A stretch of 64,000 bases of DNA, from NCBI RefSeq assembly GCF_033845285.1, contig NZ_JAWXCX010000001.1, forward strand, positions 1,069,495-1,133,494. The letters are read 5' to 3'. The DNA is from Marinococcus sp. PL1-022 (GTDB taxonomy: Bacteria > Bacillota > Bacilli > Bacillales > Marinococcaceae). Of this stretch, positions 46,110 to 55,521 are shown piece by piece (the first letter of the stretch is position 1; every line of letters starts with the position of its first letter). The notes below the pieces were generated by a model. It was not told the DNA's origin, ran no database searches, and was given only the letters and a program-made list of their open reading frames with translations. The position numbers were made by a program, and so were the translations under genes.

Positions 46110-46658
46110 ATGGAACCATCCTTTCACGCCACAACGATATACGCTGTTCACCACGACGGCAAAGGAGCAATGGCCGGCGACGGCCAGGTAACGCTCGGCC
46201 AGCAGGTGGTCATGAAGCATACCGCACGAAAAGTGAGAAGGCTGTACAACGGGAAGGTACTCGCCGGATTTGCCGGCTCGGTGGCTGATGCGTTCACCCT
46301 GTTTGACTTGTTTGAAGAAAAACTGGAGCAGTGGAGCGGTAATCTGCAGCGGGCGGCCGTCGAGCTTGCCAAGGACTGGCGCAGCGATAAAACGCTGCGG
46401 CGGCTTGAAGCGATGCTCATTGTCATGGATAAATCCACGATGCTTTTGGTCGCGGGCACAGGAGAAGTGATCGAGCCTGATGATAACATGCTTGCGATCG
46501 GCTCCGGAGGCAATTATGCGCTCAGCGCCGGACGTGCACTCAAAAAGCATGCCACGCATCTGAGCGCCCGGGAAATGGCCGAAGCTTCGCTTGAGACAGC
46601 AGCAGACATCTGTGTTTTCACCAACCATGAAATCATTATTGAAGATTTGGAATCTTAA
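46110..46658 (+). CDS. hslV: ATP-dependent protease subunit HslV (ClpQ/CodW)
   Basis: HslV forms the proteolytic double ring that HslU feeds. The 182-residue product reads [15 protein letters not shown] at the N-terminus, then [36 protein letters not shown] and [16 protein letters not shown]. In B. subtilis the active N-terminal residue is reported to be Ser2 (MSSFHATT); here position 2 is Glu, so the enzyme must either be cut before Thr8 to expose the usual HslV threonine or work differently. A GGAAG lies upstream of the ATG. hslU follows after 27 bases. Confidence 0.95.
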   Translation: MEPSFHATTIYAVHHDGKGAMAGDGQVTLGQQVVMKHTARKVRRLYNGKVLAGFAGSVADAFTLFDLFEEKLEQWSGNLQRAAVELAKDWRSDKTLRRLEAMLIVMDKSTMLLVAGTGEVIEPDDNMLAIGSGGNYALSAGRALKKHATHLSAREMAEASLETAADICVFTNHEIIIEDLES

Positions 46659-46685
46659 AACATAGTCCGCTAAGGGGGCTTATTA

Positions 46686-48098
46686 ATGGAAATTTCGATG
46701 ACACCCAAACAGATTGTAGAACGGCTCGACCAATATATTATTGGCCAGAATGAAGCGAAGCGTTCAGTCGCGGTCGCTCTTCGCAACCGGTACCGAAGGA
46801 GCAAGCTGCCAGAACAGCTCCAGGAGGAAGTAACACCGAAAAATATTCTGATGATCGGGCCGACGGGCGTAGGGAAAACAGAAATCGCCCGCCGGATTGC
46901 AAAGCTTGTCGGCGCCCCGTTTTCGAAGGTCGAAGCCACTAAGTTCACGGAAGTCGGCTATGTCGGCCGCGACGTGGAATCGATGATCCGGGATCTGGTG
47001 GAGGTTGCCGTACGTATTGTAAAGGAAGAAAAAACAGCCTCCGTGCAGGAGAAGGCGGAAAAAGCTGCGAATAAAAAAATCGTCCGGCTGCTCGCACCGA
47101 GAAAACGCAAAAATCGTCAGGCGGACAGCAGCTCCGGCAACCCGTTCGGCATGCTTTTTCAGCAGAATGATGACAATGAGGAAGAAGAAGAAACGGACAC
47201 GCCGGACAACAGTGATCTTCGTGAGCAGCGCCGCCAACTGCAGAATCAGCTGGAAATGGGCGAGCTTGAAGACCGCAAAGTAACCATTGAGGTCGAGCAG
47301 CAGTCCGGCTCGATGGGCGACATGTTTCAGGGCGGCGGCATGGAGCAGATGGGCATGAACATGCAGGAGATGCTCGGAAACATGATGCCAAAGAAAACGA
47401 GCAGCCGCACGCTCCCCGTGCGCGAAGCACGCAAGGTGCTGACCGAGCAGGAAGCCCAGAAAATGATCGATATGGACGAAGTGAGCACGGAAGCTGTTTA
47501 CCGCGCGGAGCAGCTGGGAATTGTGTTCCTGGACGAGATTGATAAAGTGACCGGCAAAAAGGAAAGCAGCAGTGCGGATGTGTCGCGTGAAGGCGTACAG
47601 CGGGACATTCTGCCGATTGTGGAAGGCTCCACGGTCAATACCAAATACGGCCCGGTGCGTACCGATCATATGCTGTTTATCGCCGCCGGTGCTTTTCATA
47701 CAGCCAAGCCTTCCGATTTAATTCCTGAGCTGCAAGGAAGATTTCCGGTGCGTGTCGAATTAGATAACTTAGGAGCAGCAGATTTTGCCCGGATTCTGCG
47801 GGAGCCGGATCAGGCTCTGACCAAGCAGTACCAGGCACTCATCCGCACCGAAGGCATTGAAGTAACATTTACAGACGAAGCTGTCGAAACCATTGCAGAA
47901 TTAGCGGAAGCAGTCAATCAGCAGACAGAGAACATCGGCGCGAGACGGCTGCATACACTGCTTGAAAGACTGCTCGAAGATCTGTCCTTTGAGGCTCCGG
48001 AAATTACTATGGACGCTATCACCATCACGCCGGAGTACGTCAATGACAAACTGGCAACGATCGCCAGGGACCGGGACGTCAGCCGGTACATTTTGTAG
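46686..48098 (+). CDS. hslU: ATP-dependent protease ATPase subunit HslU (ClpY/CodX)
   Basis: HslU is the AAA+ unfoldase of the HslVU protease. The 470-residue protein has Walker [10 protein letters not shown] (58-66), the pore loop GYVGRDVE, and a long intermediate domain with an acidic patch and Met-rich part (about 115-250). Walker B is [11 protein letters not shown] and the C-terminal gate-opening tail is [21 protein letters not shown] precedes the ATG. It is complete and in the standard cod order. Confidence 0.97.
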   Translation: MEISMTPKQIVERLDQYIIGQNEAKRSVAVALRNRYRRSKLPEQLQEEVTPKNILMIGPTGVGKTEIARRIAKLVGAPFSKVEATKFTEVGYVGRDVESMIRDLVEVAVRIVKEEKTASVQEKAEKAANKKIVRLLAPRKRKNRQADSSSGNPFGMLFQQNDDNEEEEETDTPDNSDLREQRRQLQNQLEMGELEDRKVTIEVEQQSGSMGDMFQGGGMEQMGMNMQEMLGNMMPKKTSSRTLPVREARKVLTEQEAQKMIDMDEVSTEAVYRAEQLGIVFLDEIDKVTGKKESSSADVSREGVQRDILPIVEGSTVNTKYGPVRTDHMLFIAAGAFHTAKPSDLIPELQGRFPVRVELDNLGAADFARILREPDQALTKQYQALIRTEGIEVTFTDEAVETIAELAEAVNQQTENIGARRLHTLLERLLEDLSFEAPEITMDAITITPEYVNDKLATIARDRDVSRYIL

Positions 48099-48121
48099 CA
48101 TAAATCAGGAGGAGAATCAGC

Positions 48122-48904
48122 ATGGATTTGTTAACGAGAAGCAGAAGAATTAATGAAATGTTACAGAAAACACAGGGGGACCACGTCAATTTTAAGGACA
48201 TGGCCGAAACTCTTCAGGAAATTATCGGGGCCAATGTGTTTGTGGTCAGCCGCCGCGGAAAGCTGCTCGGATACTCGATCGAGCAGGAAATCGAGCACGA
48301 AAAAATGCAGCGGATTTTAGAGGAGCGTCAGTTTCCGCAGGAATACACCTCCGGCCTGTTCGGCATCAATGAAACCTCGCCGAACCTGGATGTACAGAGC
48401 GAATATACGGCATTTCCGCAGGAAAGCGCCGAATTATTTGCCTCCGGACTGACTACGATTGTACCGATAGTTGGTGGCGGCCAGCGTCTTGGCACACTCG
48501 TACTGGCCCGGTTGAGCGAAACATTTGATGATGATGACCTGATCCTTGCCGAGTACGGGGCGACTGTGGTCGGAATGGAAATTCTTCATGAAAAGACACA
48601 GGAGATTGAAGAGGAAGCAAGAAGCAAAGCGGTCGTTCAGATGGCCATCAGCTCCCTGTCCTACAGCGAACTTGAAGCCGTTGAGCATATTTTCGAAGAA
48701 CTCGACGGCAAGGAAGGGCTGCTTGTAGCGAGTAAAATCGCCGATCGTGTCGGCATCACCCGTTCTGTGATCGTCAACGCTCTGCGCAAGCTTGAAAGCG
48801 CGGGTGTCATCGAATCGAGATCCCTCGGCATGAAAGGGACCTATATTAAAGTATTAAACAACAAGTTTTTATATGAACTCGAGAAAATTAAAAGTAACGA
48901 TTAA
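48122..48904 (+). CDS. codY: CodY, GTP- and branched-chain amino acid-sensing global regulator
   Basis: CodY represses nitrogen, biosynthesis, competence and motility genes when GTP and Ile, Leu and Val are plentiful. The 260-residue protein has the N-terminal GAF domain ([15 protein letters not shown] ... [15 protein letters not shown]) and a C-terminal winged helix-turn-helix ([22 protein letters not shown]). AGGAGGAGA precedes the ATG. It is last in the cod operon and is followed by a strong terminator. Confidence 0.97.
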   Translation: MDLLTRSRRINEMLQKTQGDHVNFKDMAETLQEIIGANVFVVSRRGKLLGYSIEQEIEHEKMQRILEERQFPQEYTSGLFGINETSPNLDVQSEYTAFPQESAELFASGLTTIVPIVGGGQRLGTLVLARLSETFDDDDLILAEYGATVVGMEILHEKTQEIEEEARSKAVVQMAISSLSYSELEAVEHIFEELDGKEGLLVASKIADRVGITRSVIVNALRKLESAGVIESRSLGMKGTYIKVLNNKFLYELEKIKSND

Positions 48905-48913
48905 CGGCTTAAG

Positions 48914-48941
48914 AGCGATCCTTTCATGGGTCGCTTTTTTT
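48914..48941 (+). terminator. Terminator after codY
   Basis: AGCGATCC (48914-48921) pairs with GGGTCGCT (48928-48935, one G-T pair), followed by TTTTTT. It ends the cod operon before the flagellar operon. Confidence 0.9.
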
Positions 48942-49100
48942 ATGTCTCTGAAAAAGAAAAAATTCGTGCTGTAACATTTTCTGCAGGGAAAAACTGAATA
49001 TTATACAAGCAAATAAGCACGATAAGGATAAAAGAACTACAAAAAAGTAGTTTAACCACTTAGACGGAAGTTACTGAAATGCAAAAACGGCAATATTGGT

Positions 49101-49129
49101 TAGACAAATGTACATTTTTTCTATACAAT
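49101..49129 (+). promoter_or_regulatory. Sigma-A promoter of the flagellar (fla/che) operon
   Basis: TAGACA (49101-49106) and TACAAT (49124-49129), 17 bases apart, five of six matches in each box. It lies about 70 bases upstream of flgB. No sigma-D type site (TAAA-N15-GCCGATAA) is evident. The 48942-49100 stretch holds a half-match to the CodY motif (48977-48991). Confidence 0.72.
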
Positions 49130-49201
49130 TTAGGAAGTAATGCTCATATAAAAATATTTAAATGAACCTTTAGTATTAATAAAAAAGCCAGAGGTGAGAA
49201 A

Positions 49202-49597
49202 ATGGAACTGTTCCAGTCCGGGACTTGGCAGAAATTGCAGGCAGGTGTCGAAGGGGCTTCGCTCAGACAAAAAGCAATTACGGATAATATTGCTAATATT
49301 GACACACCGAACTACAAAGCAAAGGAAGTCTCCTTTCAGGATGTGTTAAAGGAGGAAAGCAGCAGTCAAATGGAAGCCATGCGAACAAATGAAAAACATT
49401 TCCCTTTTCAGAATAATCATAATACTCCGAGCGTATACGAGCAGCGGGGCAATACATACAACAATAACGGAAACAACGTAGACATTGATAAAGAAATGAC
49501 TGAGCTTTCGGAGAATCAGCTGCATTATAACGCCATTATCGATCGTATTAACGGAAAATTCGGCGGTATTAAATCAGCTATCCGGGGAGGGTCATAA
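49202..49597 (+). CDS. flgB: Flagellar basal-body rod protein FlgB
   Basis: FlgB forms the proximal rod. The 131-residue protein has the rod-family N-terminus with ITDNIANIDTPNYKAKEVSF, which is the conserved NIANxxTPxYK motif, and an Asn-rich middle (NNHNTPSVYE ... NNNGNNVDIDKEM) before the C-terminal helix LSENQLHYNAIIDRI. GAGGTGAG lies before the ATG. It heads the operon and is two bases from flgC. Confidence 0.96.
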   Translation: MELFQSGTWQKLQAGVEGASLRQKAITDNIANIDTPNYKAKEVSFQDVLKEESSSQMEAMRTNEKHFPFQNNHNTPSVYEQRGNTYNNNGNNVDIDKEMTELSENQLHYNAIIDRINGKFGGIKSAIRGGS

Positions 49598-49599
49598 GC

Positions 49600-50046
49600 A
49601 TGTCTATTTTTAATGGAATTCAGGCTTCCGGTTCAGCCTTGACGGCCCAGCGCCTGCGGATGGATGTTGTAAGCTCCAACCTTGCAAATGCGGATTCCAC
49701 GAGGGGTCGTCTCGTCGATGGGGAATGGCAGCCATACCAGCGCAAAACCGTCTCTATGAGTCCGAAGCAGGACAATTCTTTTCAGTCAAATTTAACGAAG
49801 GCATTGAATGATCAGGGCGGCGTGCGCGTGTCGGAAATAGGAGTGGATGATGCCCCCTTCGATGAGGTCTATCAGCCTGAGCATCCCGATGCCAATGAAG
49901 ATGGCTACGTACAGATGCCGAACGTGGACCCCTTAAAAGAAATGACGGACCTGACCTCGGCCTCGCGTTCGTACGAAGCAAACGTCACGGCGCTCAATGC
50001 CAATAAAAACATGATGATGAAAGCACTCGAGATCGGTAAAAACTAA
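49600..50046 (+). CDS. flgC: Flagellar basal-body rod protein FlgC
   Basis: FlgC is part of the proximal rod with FlgB. The 148-residue product has IQASGSALTAQRLRMDVVSSNLANADST at the N-terminus and the C-terminal rod motif MTDLTSASRSYEANVTALNANKNMMMKALEI. GGGGAGGGTC precedes the ATG. Standard length. Confidence 0.96.
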   Translation: MSIFNGIQASGSALTAQRLRMDVVSSNLANADSTRGRLVDGEWQPYQRKTVSMSPKQDNSFQSNLTKALNDQGGVRVSEIGVDDAPFDEVYQPEHPDANEDGYVQMPNVDPLKEMTDLTSASRSYEANVTALNANKNMMMKALEIGKN

Positions 50047-50066
50047 CGACGGAAGGAGGAGTACGG

Positions 50067-50363
50067 ATGGAAATCAATAATATTCAGGCTCCCGCCATGA
50101 AAACAGCGAATGAGGCGGGCGGGGCCACCGTAAAGGAAACCGGCGACTCGTTTCAAAAAGCGATGAGCGAGGCGATGAGTAAAGTCAATGAGGCCCAGCT
50201 GGAGTCGGACCGGATGACAGAAAAACTGGTAACCGGGGAAGCGGACAATCTGCATGACGTAATGATTGCTGCGGAAAAAGGAAGTATCTACATGCAGACG
50301 GCCACCGAGGTGAGAAACAAGGCAGTGGAAGCTTACAAAGAAATGATGCGGATGCAGGTGTAA
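50067..50363 (+). CDS. fliE: Flagellar hook-basal body protein FliE
   Basis: FliE links the MS ring to the rod. The 98-residue helical protein has SFQKAMSEAMSKVNEAQLESDRMTEKLVTGEADNLHDVMIAAEKGSIYMQTATEVRNKAVEAYKEMMRMQV, the last part being the conserved C-terminus. GGAAGGAGGAG precedes the ATG. It is the third gene of the operon, as in B. subtilis. Confidence 0.95.
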   Translation: MEINNIQAPAMKTANEAGGATVKETGDSFQKAMSEAMSKVNEAQLESDRMTEKLVTGEADNLHDVMIAAEKGSIYMQTATEVRNKAVEAYKEMMRMQV

Positions 50364-50392
50364 TCGTAAAGAGGAAGGTATGAAGCGGAGTT

Positions 50393-51985
50393 ATGAAAGA
50401 AAAATGGAAAGAGTACAGCCAAAAGGCAAAAACGTATTGGGGCAGCCGCAGTAAAAAACAAAAAAGAATATATATTTTTGGCACGACGGCGATCTTTCTT
50501 TTTCTCCTCATCAGCATACTGCTGTTTTCACGGACAAACTTTGAGCCTCTTTACACCGACCTGGCACCGGAAACAGCAGGAAGCATCAAAGAGACACTGG
50601 ACACCCGCGGGGTGAAATATGAAATATCAAATGAAGGGACCACCATCAGTGTGCCAAAGGAGCAGGTGGACGCATTAAAGGTGGATCTGGCGGCTGAGGG
50701 ACTTCCGCAGGACGGGGCGATTGACTACAGCTTTATTGAAGATCAGACCGGCTTCGGAATGACGGACAACGAATTTTCTGTCATGGAGCGGGCGGCGCTC
50801 CAGACCGAGCTTGAGGCGCTGATTTCCAACATGGACGCGGTGGAAAGCACTGATGTAATGATCAATATGCCGGAGGAAGCCACATGGGTGGCCGAGGAGG
50901 CCGAAGCAGCTACTGCATCGGTGACCGTTGATTTGAGCGGTACCGGGGAGCTGGATCAGGAGCAGGTGAAAACACTGTACAACCTGGTATCCAAAAGCGT
51001 ACCTGATCTGCCGGTGGAAAACATTGATATCAGTGATACGAGCATGAACTATTATACATATGAAGAAAACGGGGCGTCCGGCTCAGCGATGGATCAATAT
51101 GAAGACCAGCGTGCGGTTCAGCAGGACATCGAAAAGGATATCCGCCGGGAAGTCCAGCAAATGCTTGGTACCGTGGCCGGGCAAAATAAAGTGATGGTAT
51201 CGGTAACGACAGATATCGACTTTACGAAGGAAAACCGGGAAGAAGACCTGGTGGAACCGGTGGATGAAGAGACAATGGAAGGCATTGCCGTTAGTGCCGA
51301 AGAAGTGGCTGAAGCCTATGAGGGCGTGGATCCAGTCGAAGAAGGTGAAGCAGGAGCCGGGGAGGAGGACGTAGCCAACTACCCGGCCGGTACTGAAGCA
51401 GCCGGTGACTCCGAGCGGACCGAGGAGCGAATCAACTACGAAGTGAATCGTATACATAAAGAGATTCAGGAAAGTCCGTACAAGCTGCGCGACCTCGGTA
51501 TTCAGGTGATGGTGGAGCCACCGGATCCGGAAGATCCAAATTCTTTAGAACCGGAAACGATGGATAATATGCAGGCGATGCTTGAGACAGTCATCAGTAC
51601 GAGCATTGATAAGGAATATCTTGAAGTGGAAGGCGAAGAAATGGATGTGGAAGAAAAAGTCTCTATTTCCTCCCAGACCTTCCTCGGCGCAGAAGAGATC
51701 GATCAGGAAGCGGGCGGTCTGCCGTGGTGGGCGTATGCGTTAATGGCGGTCGGAGCTGTTGGCCTTATCCTGTTAGTGGTATGGCTCGTCCGGCGGAAAA
51801 AGCCGGCAGAAGCCAAGGAAGAAGCCTTTCAGGCTGCAGAATTTGAACAGCGTGATATCCCGGACCTGGAAAGCAGCCGGGAAATGACCGAGGAAGAAAT
51901 GAAACGAAACCAGCTCGAGAAGCTAGCAAAAGAAAAGCCGGAGGAATTTTCAAAGCTGCTTCGTTCCTGGCTGTCCGATGATTAA
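50393..51985 (+). CDS. fliF: Flagellar MS-ring protein FliF
   Basis: FliF builds the MS ring, the base of the flagellum in the membrane. The 530-residue protein has an N-terminal membrane helix (about 24-44), the ring-building motifs YTDLAPETAGSIKETLDTRGVKYEI and LVSKSVPDLPVENIDISD, and a second helix near 443-466. The cytoplasmic tail binds FliG (QLEKLAKEKPEEFSKLLRSWLSDD). A stretch of about 60 residues near 285-345 is extremely acidic and low in complexity. B. subtilis FliF is 536 residues. Confidence 0.95.
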   Translation: MKEKWKEYSQKAKTYWGSRSKKQKRIYIFGTTAIFLFLLISILLFSRTNFEPLYTDLAPETAGSIKETLDTRGVKYEISNEGTTISVPKEQVDALKVDLAAEGLPQDGAIDYSFIEDQTGFGMTDNEFSVMERAALQTELEALISNMDAVESTDVMINMPEEATWVAEEAEAATASVTVDLSGTGELDQEQVKTLYNLVSKSVPDLPVENIDISDTSMNYYTYEENGASGSAMDQYEDQRAVQQDIEKDIRREVQQMLGTVAGQNKVMVSVTTDIDFTKENREEDLVEPVDEETMEGIAVSAEEVAEAYEGVDPVEEGEAGAGEEDVANYPAGTEAAGDSERTEERINYEVNRIHKEIQESPYKLRDLGIQVMVEPPDPEDPNSLEPETMDNMQAMLETVISTSIDKEYLEVEGEEMDVEEKVSISSQTFLGAEEIDQEAGGLPWWAYALMAVGAVGLILLVVWLVRRKKPAEAKEEAFQAAEFEQRDIPDLESSREMTEEEMKRNQLEKLAKEKPEEFSKLLRSWLSDD

Positions 51986-52000
51986 AAGGGGGAGCAGCAA

Positions 52001-53014
52001 TTGCAGAAAAGAAAAGAAACGCTGACTGGTAAACAAAAAGCAGCTGTACTGCTGATTTCATTGGGCCCGGACGTTTCAGCCGAAGTATATAAACATCTCC
52101 GGGAAGAAGAAATTGAAAAGCTGACGCTTGAAATTGCCAACGTCCGAAAAGTAGAAAGCTCAAAAAAAGAAGAAGTGATGAATGAATTTCATCAAATAGC
52201 GATTGCCCAGGATTACATTTCCCAGGGAGGCATCGGATACGCTAAAAGCGTGCTTGAAAAAGCGCTTGGAGAAGAGGAAGCGATGCATATGATCAATCGT
52301 CTTACGTCATCTCTGCAGGTAAAGCCGTTTGATTTTGCCCGTAAAGCTGAGCCTTCCCAGGTGCTGAACTTCATTCAAAATGAGCATCCACAGACCATCG
52401 CTCTTGTGCTTTCCTACTTAGAGCCGGGGCAGGCCGGTCAGATTTTATCGGAGCTGCCTGAGACCCAGCAGACCGATGTGGCCCGGCGTATTGCGAAAAT
52501 GGACCGGACCTCGCCCGAGATCGTAAGCGAGGTGGAGGCAGTGCTCGAGCAAAAGCTTTCCACCTCCGTCACCCAGGACTACACCGAAGCAGGGGGTATT
52601 GAATCCGTCGTGGAGGTGCTGAACGGCGTGGACCGGAGCACGGAAAAAATTATCCTTGAATCTCTGGAACAGGAGGACCCGGAGCTGGCCGAGGAAATCA
52701 AAAAGCGCATGTTTGTATTTGAAGACGTTGTGGCGCTTGATAACCGCTCGATTCAGCGGGTGGTGCGCGATGTCAATAACGATGACCTTCAGCTTGCGCT
52801 GAAGGTGGCCAGTGAGCAGGTGAAAGAAGTCGTTTTCCAGAACATGTCCCAGCGGATGGCCGAAACATTCCAGGAAGAAATGGAATTCATGGGCCCGGTA
52901 CGGCTGCGTGATGTCGAAGAAGCCCAGTCGAGAATTGTCGGTATTATCCGCAGACTCGAAGAAACGGGGGAAATTGTAATTGCCCGCGGCGGAGGAGATG
53001 ATGTCATTGTCTAA
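52001..53014 (+). CDS. fliG: Flagellar motor switch protein FliG
   Basis: FliG joins the MS ring to the C ring and contacts the stator. The 337-residue protein has LTGKQKAAVLLISLGPDVSAEVYKHLREEEIEKLTLEIA, the NEHPQTIALVLSYLEP motif of the middle domain and the charged C-terminal torque helix region. The start is TTG at 52001 after GGGGGAG. Its end overlaps fliH by about 14 bases. Confidence 0.96.
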   Translation: MQKRKETLTGKQKAAVLLISLGPDVSAEVYKHLREEEIEKLTLEIANVRKVESSKKEEVMNEFHQIAIAQDYISQGGIGYAKSVLEKALGEEEAMHMINRLTSSLQVKPFDFARKAEPSQVLNFIQNEHPQTIALVLSYLEPGQAGQILSELPETQQTDVARRIAKMDRTSPEIVSEVEAVLEQKLSTSVTQDYTEAGGIESVVEVLNGVDRSTEKIILESLEQEDPELAEEIKKRMFVFEDVVALDNRSIQRVVRDVNNDDLQLALKVASEQVKEVVFQNMSQRMAETFQEEMEFMGPVRLRDVEEAQSRIVGIIRRLEETGEIVIARGGGDDVIV

Positions 53015-53750
53015 CGTATTTCGCACGCACCTCAGCGCAGAGCATCGAACCATAGCGCCGAGAAAAATCGTTTATGAAGAAACCCCCCCTCAGGCAGACG
53101 AGCATTTTCTCAAGCAGCGCCGGGCCGAACAGTTAAAGGAACAGGCCGCTCGGCTGAACGAGCAGGCCGAACAGGCCTGGAAGGAAACCCAGGAAAAAAT
53201 CAGACAGGAAGAAATTGAGGCTCAAAACCGTATCGCTGCATGGGCTGAGGAAGCCAAACAACAAGGATACGAAGAAGGTTTTAAGAGCGGGGAGGAGAAA
53301 GGATTCGAAGCGTGGCAGGAACAGATTGGCCACGCCGGGCGGATCATAGAGTCTGCGGAACAGGCTTTTCACGAACGCCTGAATGAAGCCGAACCGATGG
53401 TGGTCGATATCGCGGTGCAGGCACTTGAAAAAATGCTTGGCCCGGAATGGCTGCCGGACGAACACTGGCGGATGCAGCTCTCGACTGCAGTCAGCTCCCT
53501 GCGCGAGCAGGGCAATATCCGTGTGCTCGTCAGCGCCGGTGACTATGAAGATGTGCGAATGTACAAAGAAGAGCTGCAGAGTGCGGCGGGAAGCGACCAG
53601 AAGGTGACCATTTATCCGGATACACAGATGAAAGAGCGGCAGTGCGTGCTCGAAACGGATTTTGGAAAACTCGACGTTTCCCTGGATACCCAGCTCCAGG
53701 AATTGAAAAAACAGCTGCAGGCTGTCGTGAAAGAAGGCATGCCGGTATGA
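53001..53750 (+). CDS. fliH: Flagellar export ATPase regulator FliH
   Basis: FliH holds FliI back and links it to the C ring. The 249-residue protein has a charged coiled-coil N-terminal half (FLKQRRAEQLKEQAARLNEQAEQAWKETQEKI), a GYEEGFKSGEEKGFEAWQE segment typical of the family and a folded C-terminal part. The start is not fixed: ATG at 52998 or 53001 and TTG at 53007 all lie after GGAGGAG (52991-52997); I use 53001. It overlaps fliG and its stop overlaps the fliI ATG. Confidence 0.92.
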   Translation: MSLSNVFRTHLSAEHRTIAPRKIVYEETPPQADEHFLKQRRAEQLKEQAARLNEQAEQAWKETQEKIRQEEIEAQNRIAAWAEEAKQQGYEEGFKSGEEKGFEAWQEQIGHAGRIIESAEQAFHERLNEAEPMVVDIAVQALEKMLGPEWLPDEHWRMQLSTAVSSLREQGNIRVLVSAGDYEDVRMYKEELQSAAGSDQKVTIYPDTQMKERQCVLETDFGKLDVSLDTQLQELKKQLQAVVKEGMPV

Positions 53751-55063
53751 GAGCAGAGCATGCAGCAAAACAAATGAAACAGATGTCTCTGTATCGTTCT
53801 TACGGAAGTGTGGAGCGGGTGATTGGATTAATGGTGGAGTCGCGCGGCCCGAAAACAAACGTCGGTGATATCTGCTACATATACGGTGTCGGAACCGACG
53901 CCTCCACGGCCGCTGAAGTAGTTGGTTTCCGACAGGAATACGTGCTGCTTATGCCGCTTGAGTCATTAAAAAATATCAGCCCGGGGTGCACAGTCGAAGC
54001 CACCGGAAAACCACTGAAAATCAAGGCAGGGGCTGGCCTTATCGGACGTGTGTTAAACGGTATGGGAGAACCGATTGATCATCAAAAGCTTCCGGAAGGG
54101 CTGGTCAGCGTTTCTTCGGATGCAGCCCCGCCGGCGCCGCTTGATCGGCCGAGAATTACAAACGTTATGCCAACGGGTGTGAGAGTGATTGATAGTCTGC
54201 TCACAATGGGCGAGGGCCAGCGTATAGGTATCTTTGCCGGAAGCGGTGTCGGAAAAAGCACCCTGCTTTCGATGATCACACGCTACACAGAAGCCGATAT
54301 TAACATTATCGCTCTTATCGGGGAGCGAGGGCGTGAGGTGCGTGACTTTATCGAACGCGACCTCGGGGAAGAAGGCATGGCCAAGTCGGTGCTTGTGGTA
54401 GCAACCTCGGATCAGCCGGCCTCGATGCGGATCCAGGGTGCCTACACGGCGACTGCCATTGCCGAATATTTTCGCTCCAAAGGAAAAAAGGTCAATTTCA
54501 TGATGGATTCCATCACCCGGTTTGCGATGGCTAGAAGAGAAATTGGCCTTGCGATCGGCGAACCCCCGACAACCAAGGGCTATCCGCCCTCAGTTTTTGC
54601 CATACTGCCGGGACTGCTTGAGCGGACGGGGACAAGTAAAGAAGGTTCAATTACTGCTTTTTATACCGTGCTTGTTGACGGGGATGACATGAATGAGCCG
54701 ATTGCCGATGCCGTACGCGGTATTCTTGACGGCCACTTTGTTCTTGAACGGTCACTTGCCAATAAAAATCATTTTCCGGCCATTGACGTGCTTCAAAGCG
54801 TCAGCCGGGTAATGTCAGAAATTACGAATGAAGCCCATCAGGAGGCGGCTTCAAAGGTGAAGGGCTGGCTTGCAGCTTACCGGGAAGCGGAGGACCTTAT
54901 ACGAATCGGTGCCTACCGCAAAGGCAGCTCCCGGGAAACCGATGAGGCACTGGAAAAATTAGCTGCTGTTGAAGCGCTTATCCAGCAGCGGCCGATGGAA
55001 GCATCCACGATGGAACAGACGCTGCAAAAGCTGCAAAACGTTATGGAGAAAGGAGCATCCTGA
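53747..55063 (+). CDS. fliI: Flagellum-specific export ATPase FliI
   Basis: FliI is the F1-like ATPase that aids export of flagellar parts. The 438-residue protein equals B. subtilis FliI. It has GVRVIDSLLTMGEGQRIGIFAGSGVGKSTLLSMI (Walker A near 164-172), ALIGERGREVRDFIERDLGEEG, a Walker B region (FMMDSITRFAMARREIGLAIGEPP) and GYPPSVFA. The ATG at 53747 overlaps the fliH stop (ATGA). Complete. Confidence 0.97.
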   Translation: MRAEHAAKQMKQMSLYRSYGSVERVIGLMVESRGPKTNVGDICYIYGVGTDASTAAEVVGFRQEYVLLMPLESLKNISPGCTVEATGKPLKIKAGAGLIGRVLNGMGEPIDHQKLPEGLVSVSSDAAPPAPLDRPRITNVMPTGVRVIDSLLTMGEGQRIGIFAGSGVGKSTLLSMITRYTEADINIIALIGERGREVRDFIERDLGEEGMAKSVLVVATSDQPASMRIQGAYTATAIAEYFRSKGKKVNFMMDSITRFAMARREIGLAIGEPPTTKGYPPSVFAILPGLLERTGTSKEGSITAFYTVLVDGDDMNEPIADAVRGILDGHFVLERSLANKNHFPAIDVLQSVSRVMSEITNEAHQEAASKVKGWLAAYREAEDLIRIGAYRKGSSRETDEALEKLAAVEALIQQRPMEASTMEQTLQKLQNVMEKGAS

Positions 55064-55521
55064 TGTCCTACCAATTTTCTTTAGAACAGCTGCTGCAGCT
55101 GAGGGACCGCGAAAAAGACCAAAAAGTAAAATCCTATAATGAAGCAGTGGACCAGTTTGAACAGAAAGCCGGCGCCCTGTATGAAATGCTTCGTTCCAAA
55201 GAGCACGCAGAGGATATAAACCGGGAGAAAATGACCCGGGGAGTGACAGTCCGGGAGCTTCGCCAGCAGGAAAAAATGCTGCATATGTATGAGCGGGAAG
55301 CAGTCGTTCTCGAAGAAGCGGTGAGTAAGGCCAGATGGATGATGCAGCGTGAAGAGAAAGCGATGCAGGAAGCATGGCGCGAAAACCGGAAGCTTGAACT
55401 GATGAAGGAAAAAGAAGAAGCAAAACATGTGGAAAAAATAAAGCGGAGCGAGCGTATGGCCATGGATGACACGGCCGTACAGATGTATCTTCAGAAGCAG
55501 ACGGTGCAGCATTATGGCTAA
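55063..55521 (+). CDS. fliJ: Flagellar export chaperone FliJ
   Basis: FliJ is a coiled-coil protein that stimulates FliI and escorts export substrates. The 152-residue product is nearly all helix: YQFSLEQLLQLRDREKDQKVKSYNEAVDQFEQ, with many Met, Glu and Lys, ending in VEKIKRSERMAMDDTAVQMYLQ. AAAGGAGC precedes the ATG at 55063, which overlaps the fliI stop by one base. The next gene begins inside its last codons. Confidence 0.93.
   Translation: MSYQFSLEQLLQLRDREKDQKVKSYNEAVDQFEQKAGALYEMLRSKEHAEDINREKMTRGVTVRELRQQEKMLHMYEREAVVLEEAVSKARWMMQREEKAMQEAWRENRKLELMKEKEEAKHVEKIKRSERMAMDDTAVQMYLQKQTVQHYG

Noticed and set aside
46764-47699. 311-codon open frame on the minus strand opposite hslU
   Set aside because: It is the antisense shadow of a well-conserved gene, rich in His, Leu and Phe from reversed codons, with no recognisable family or ribosome-binding site.
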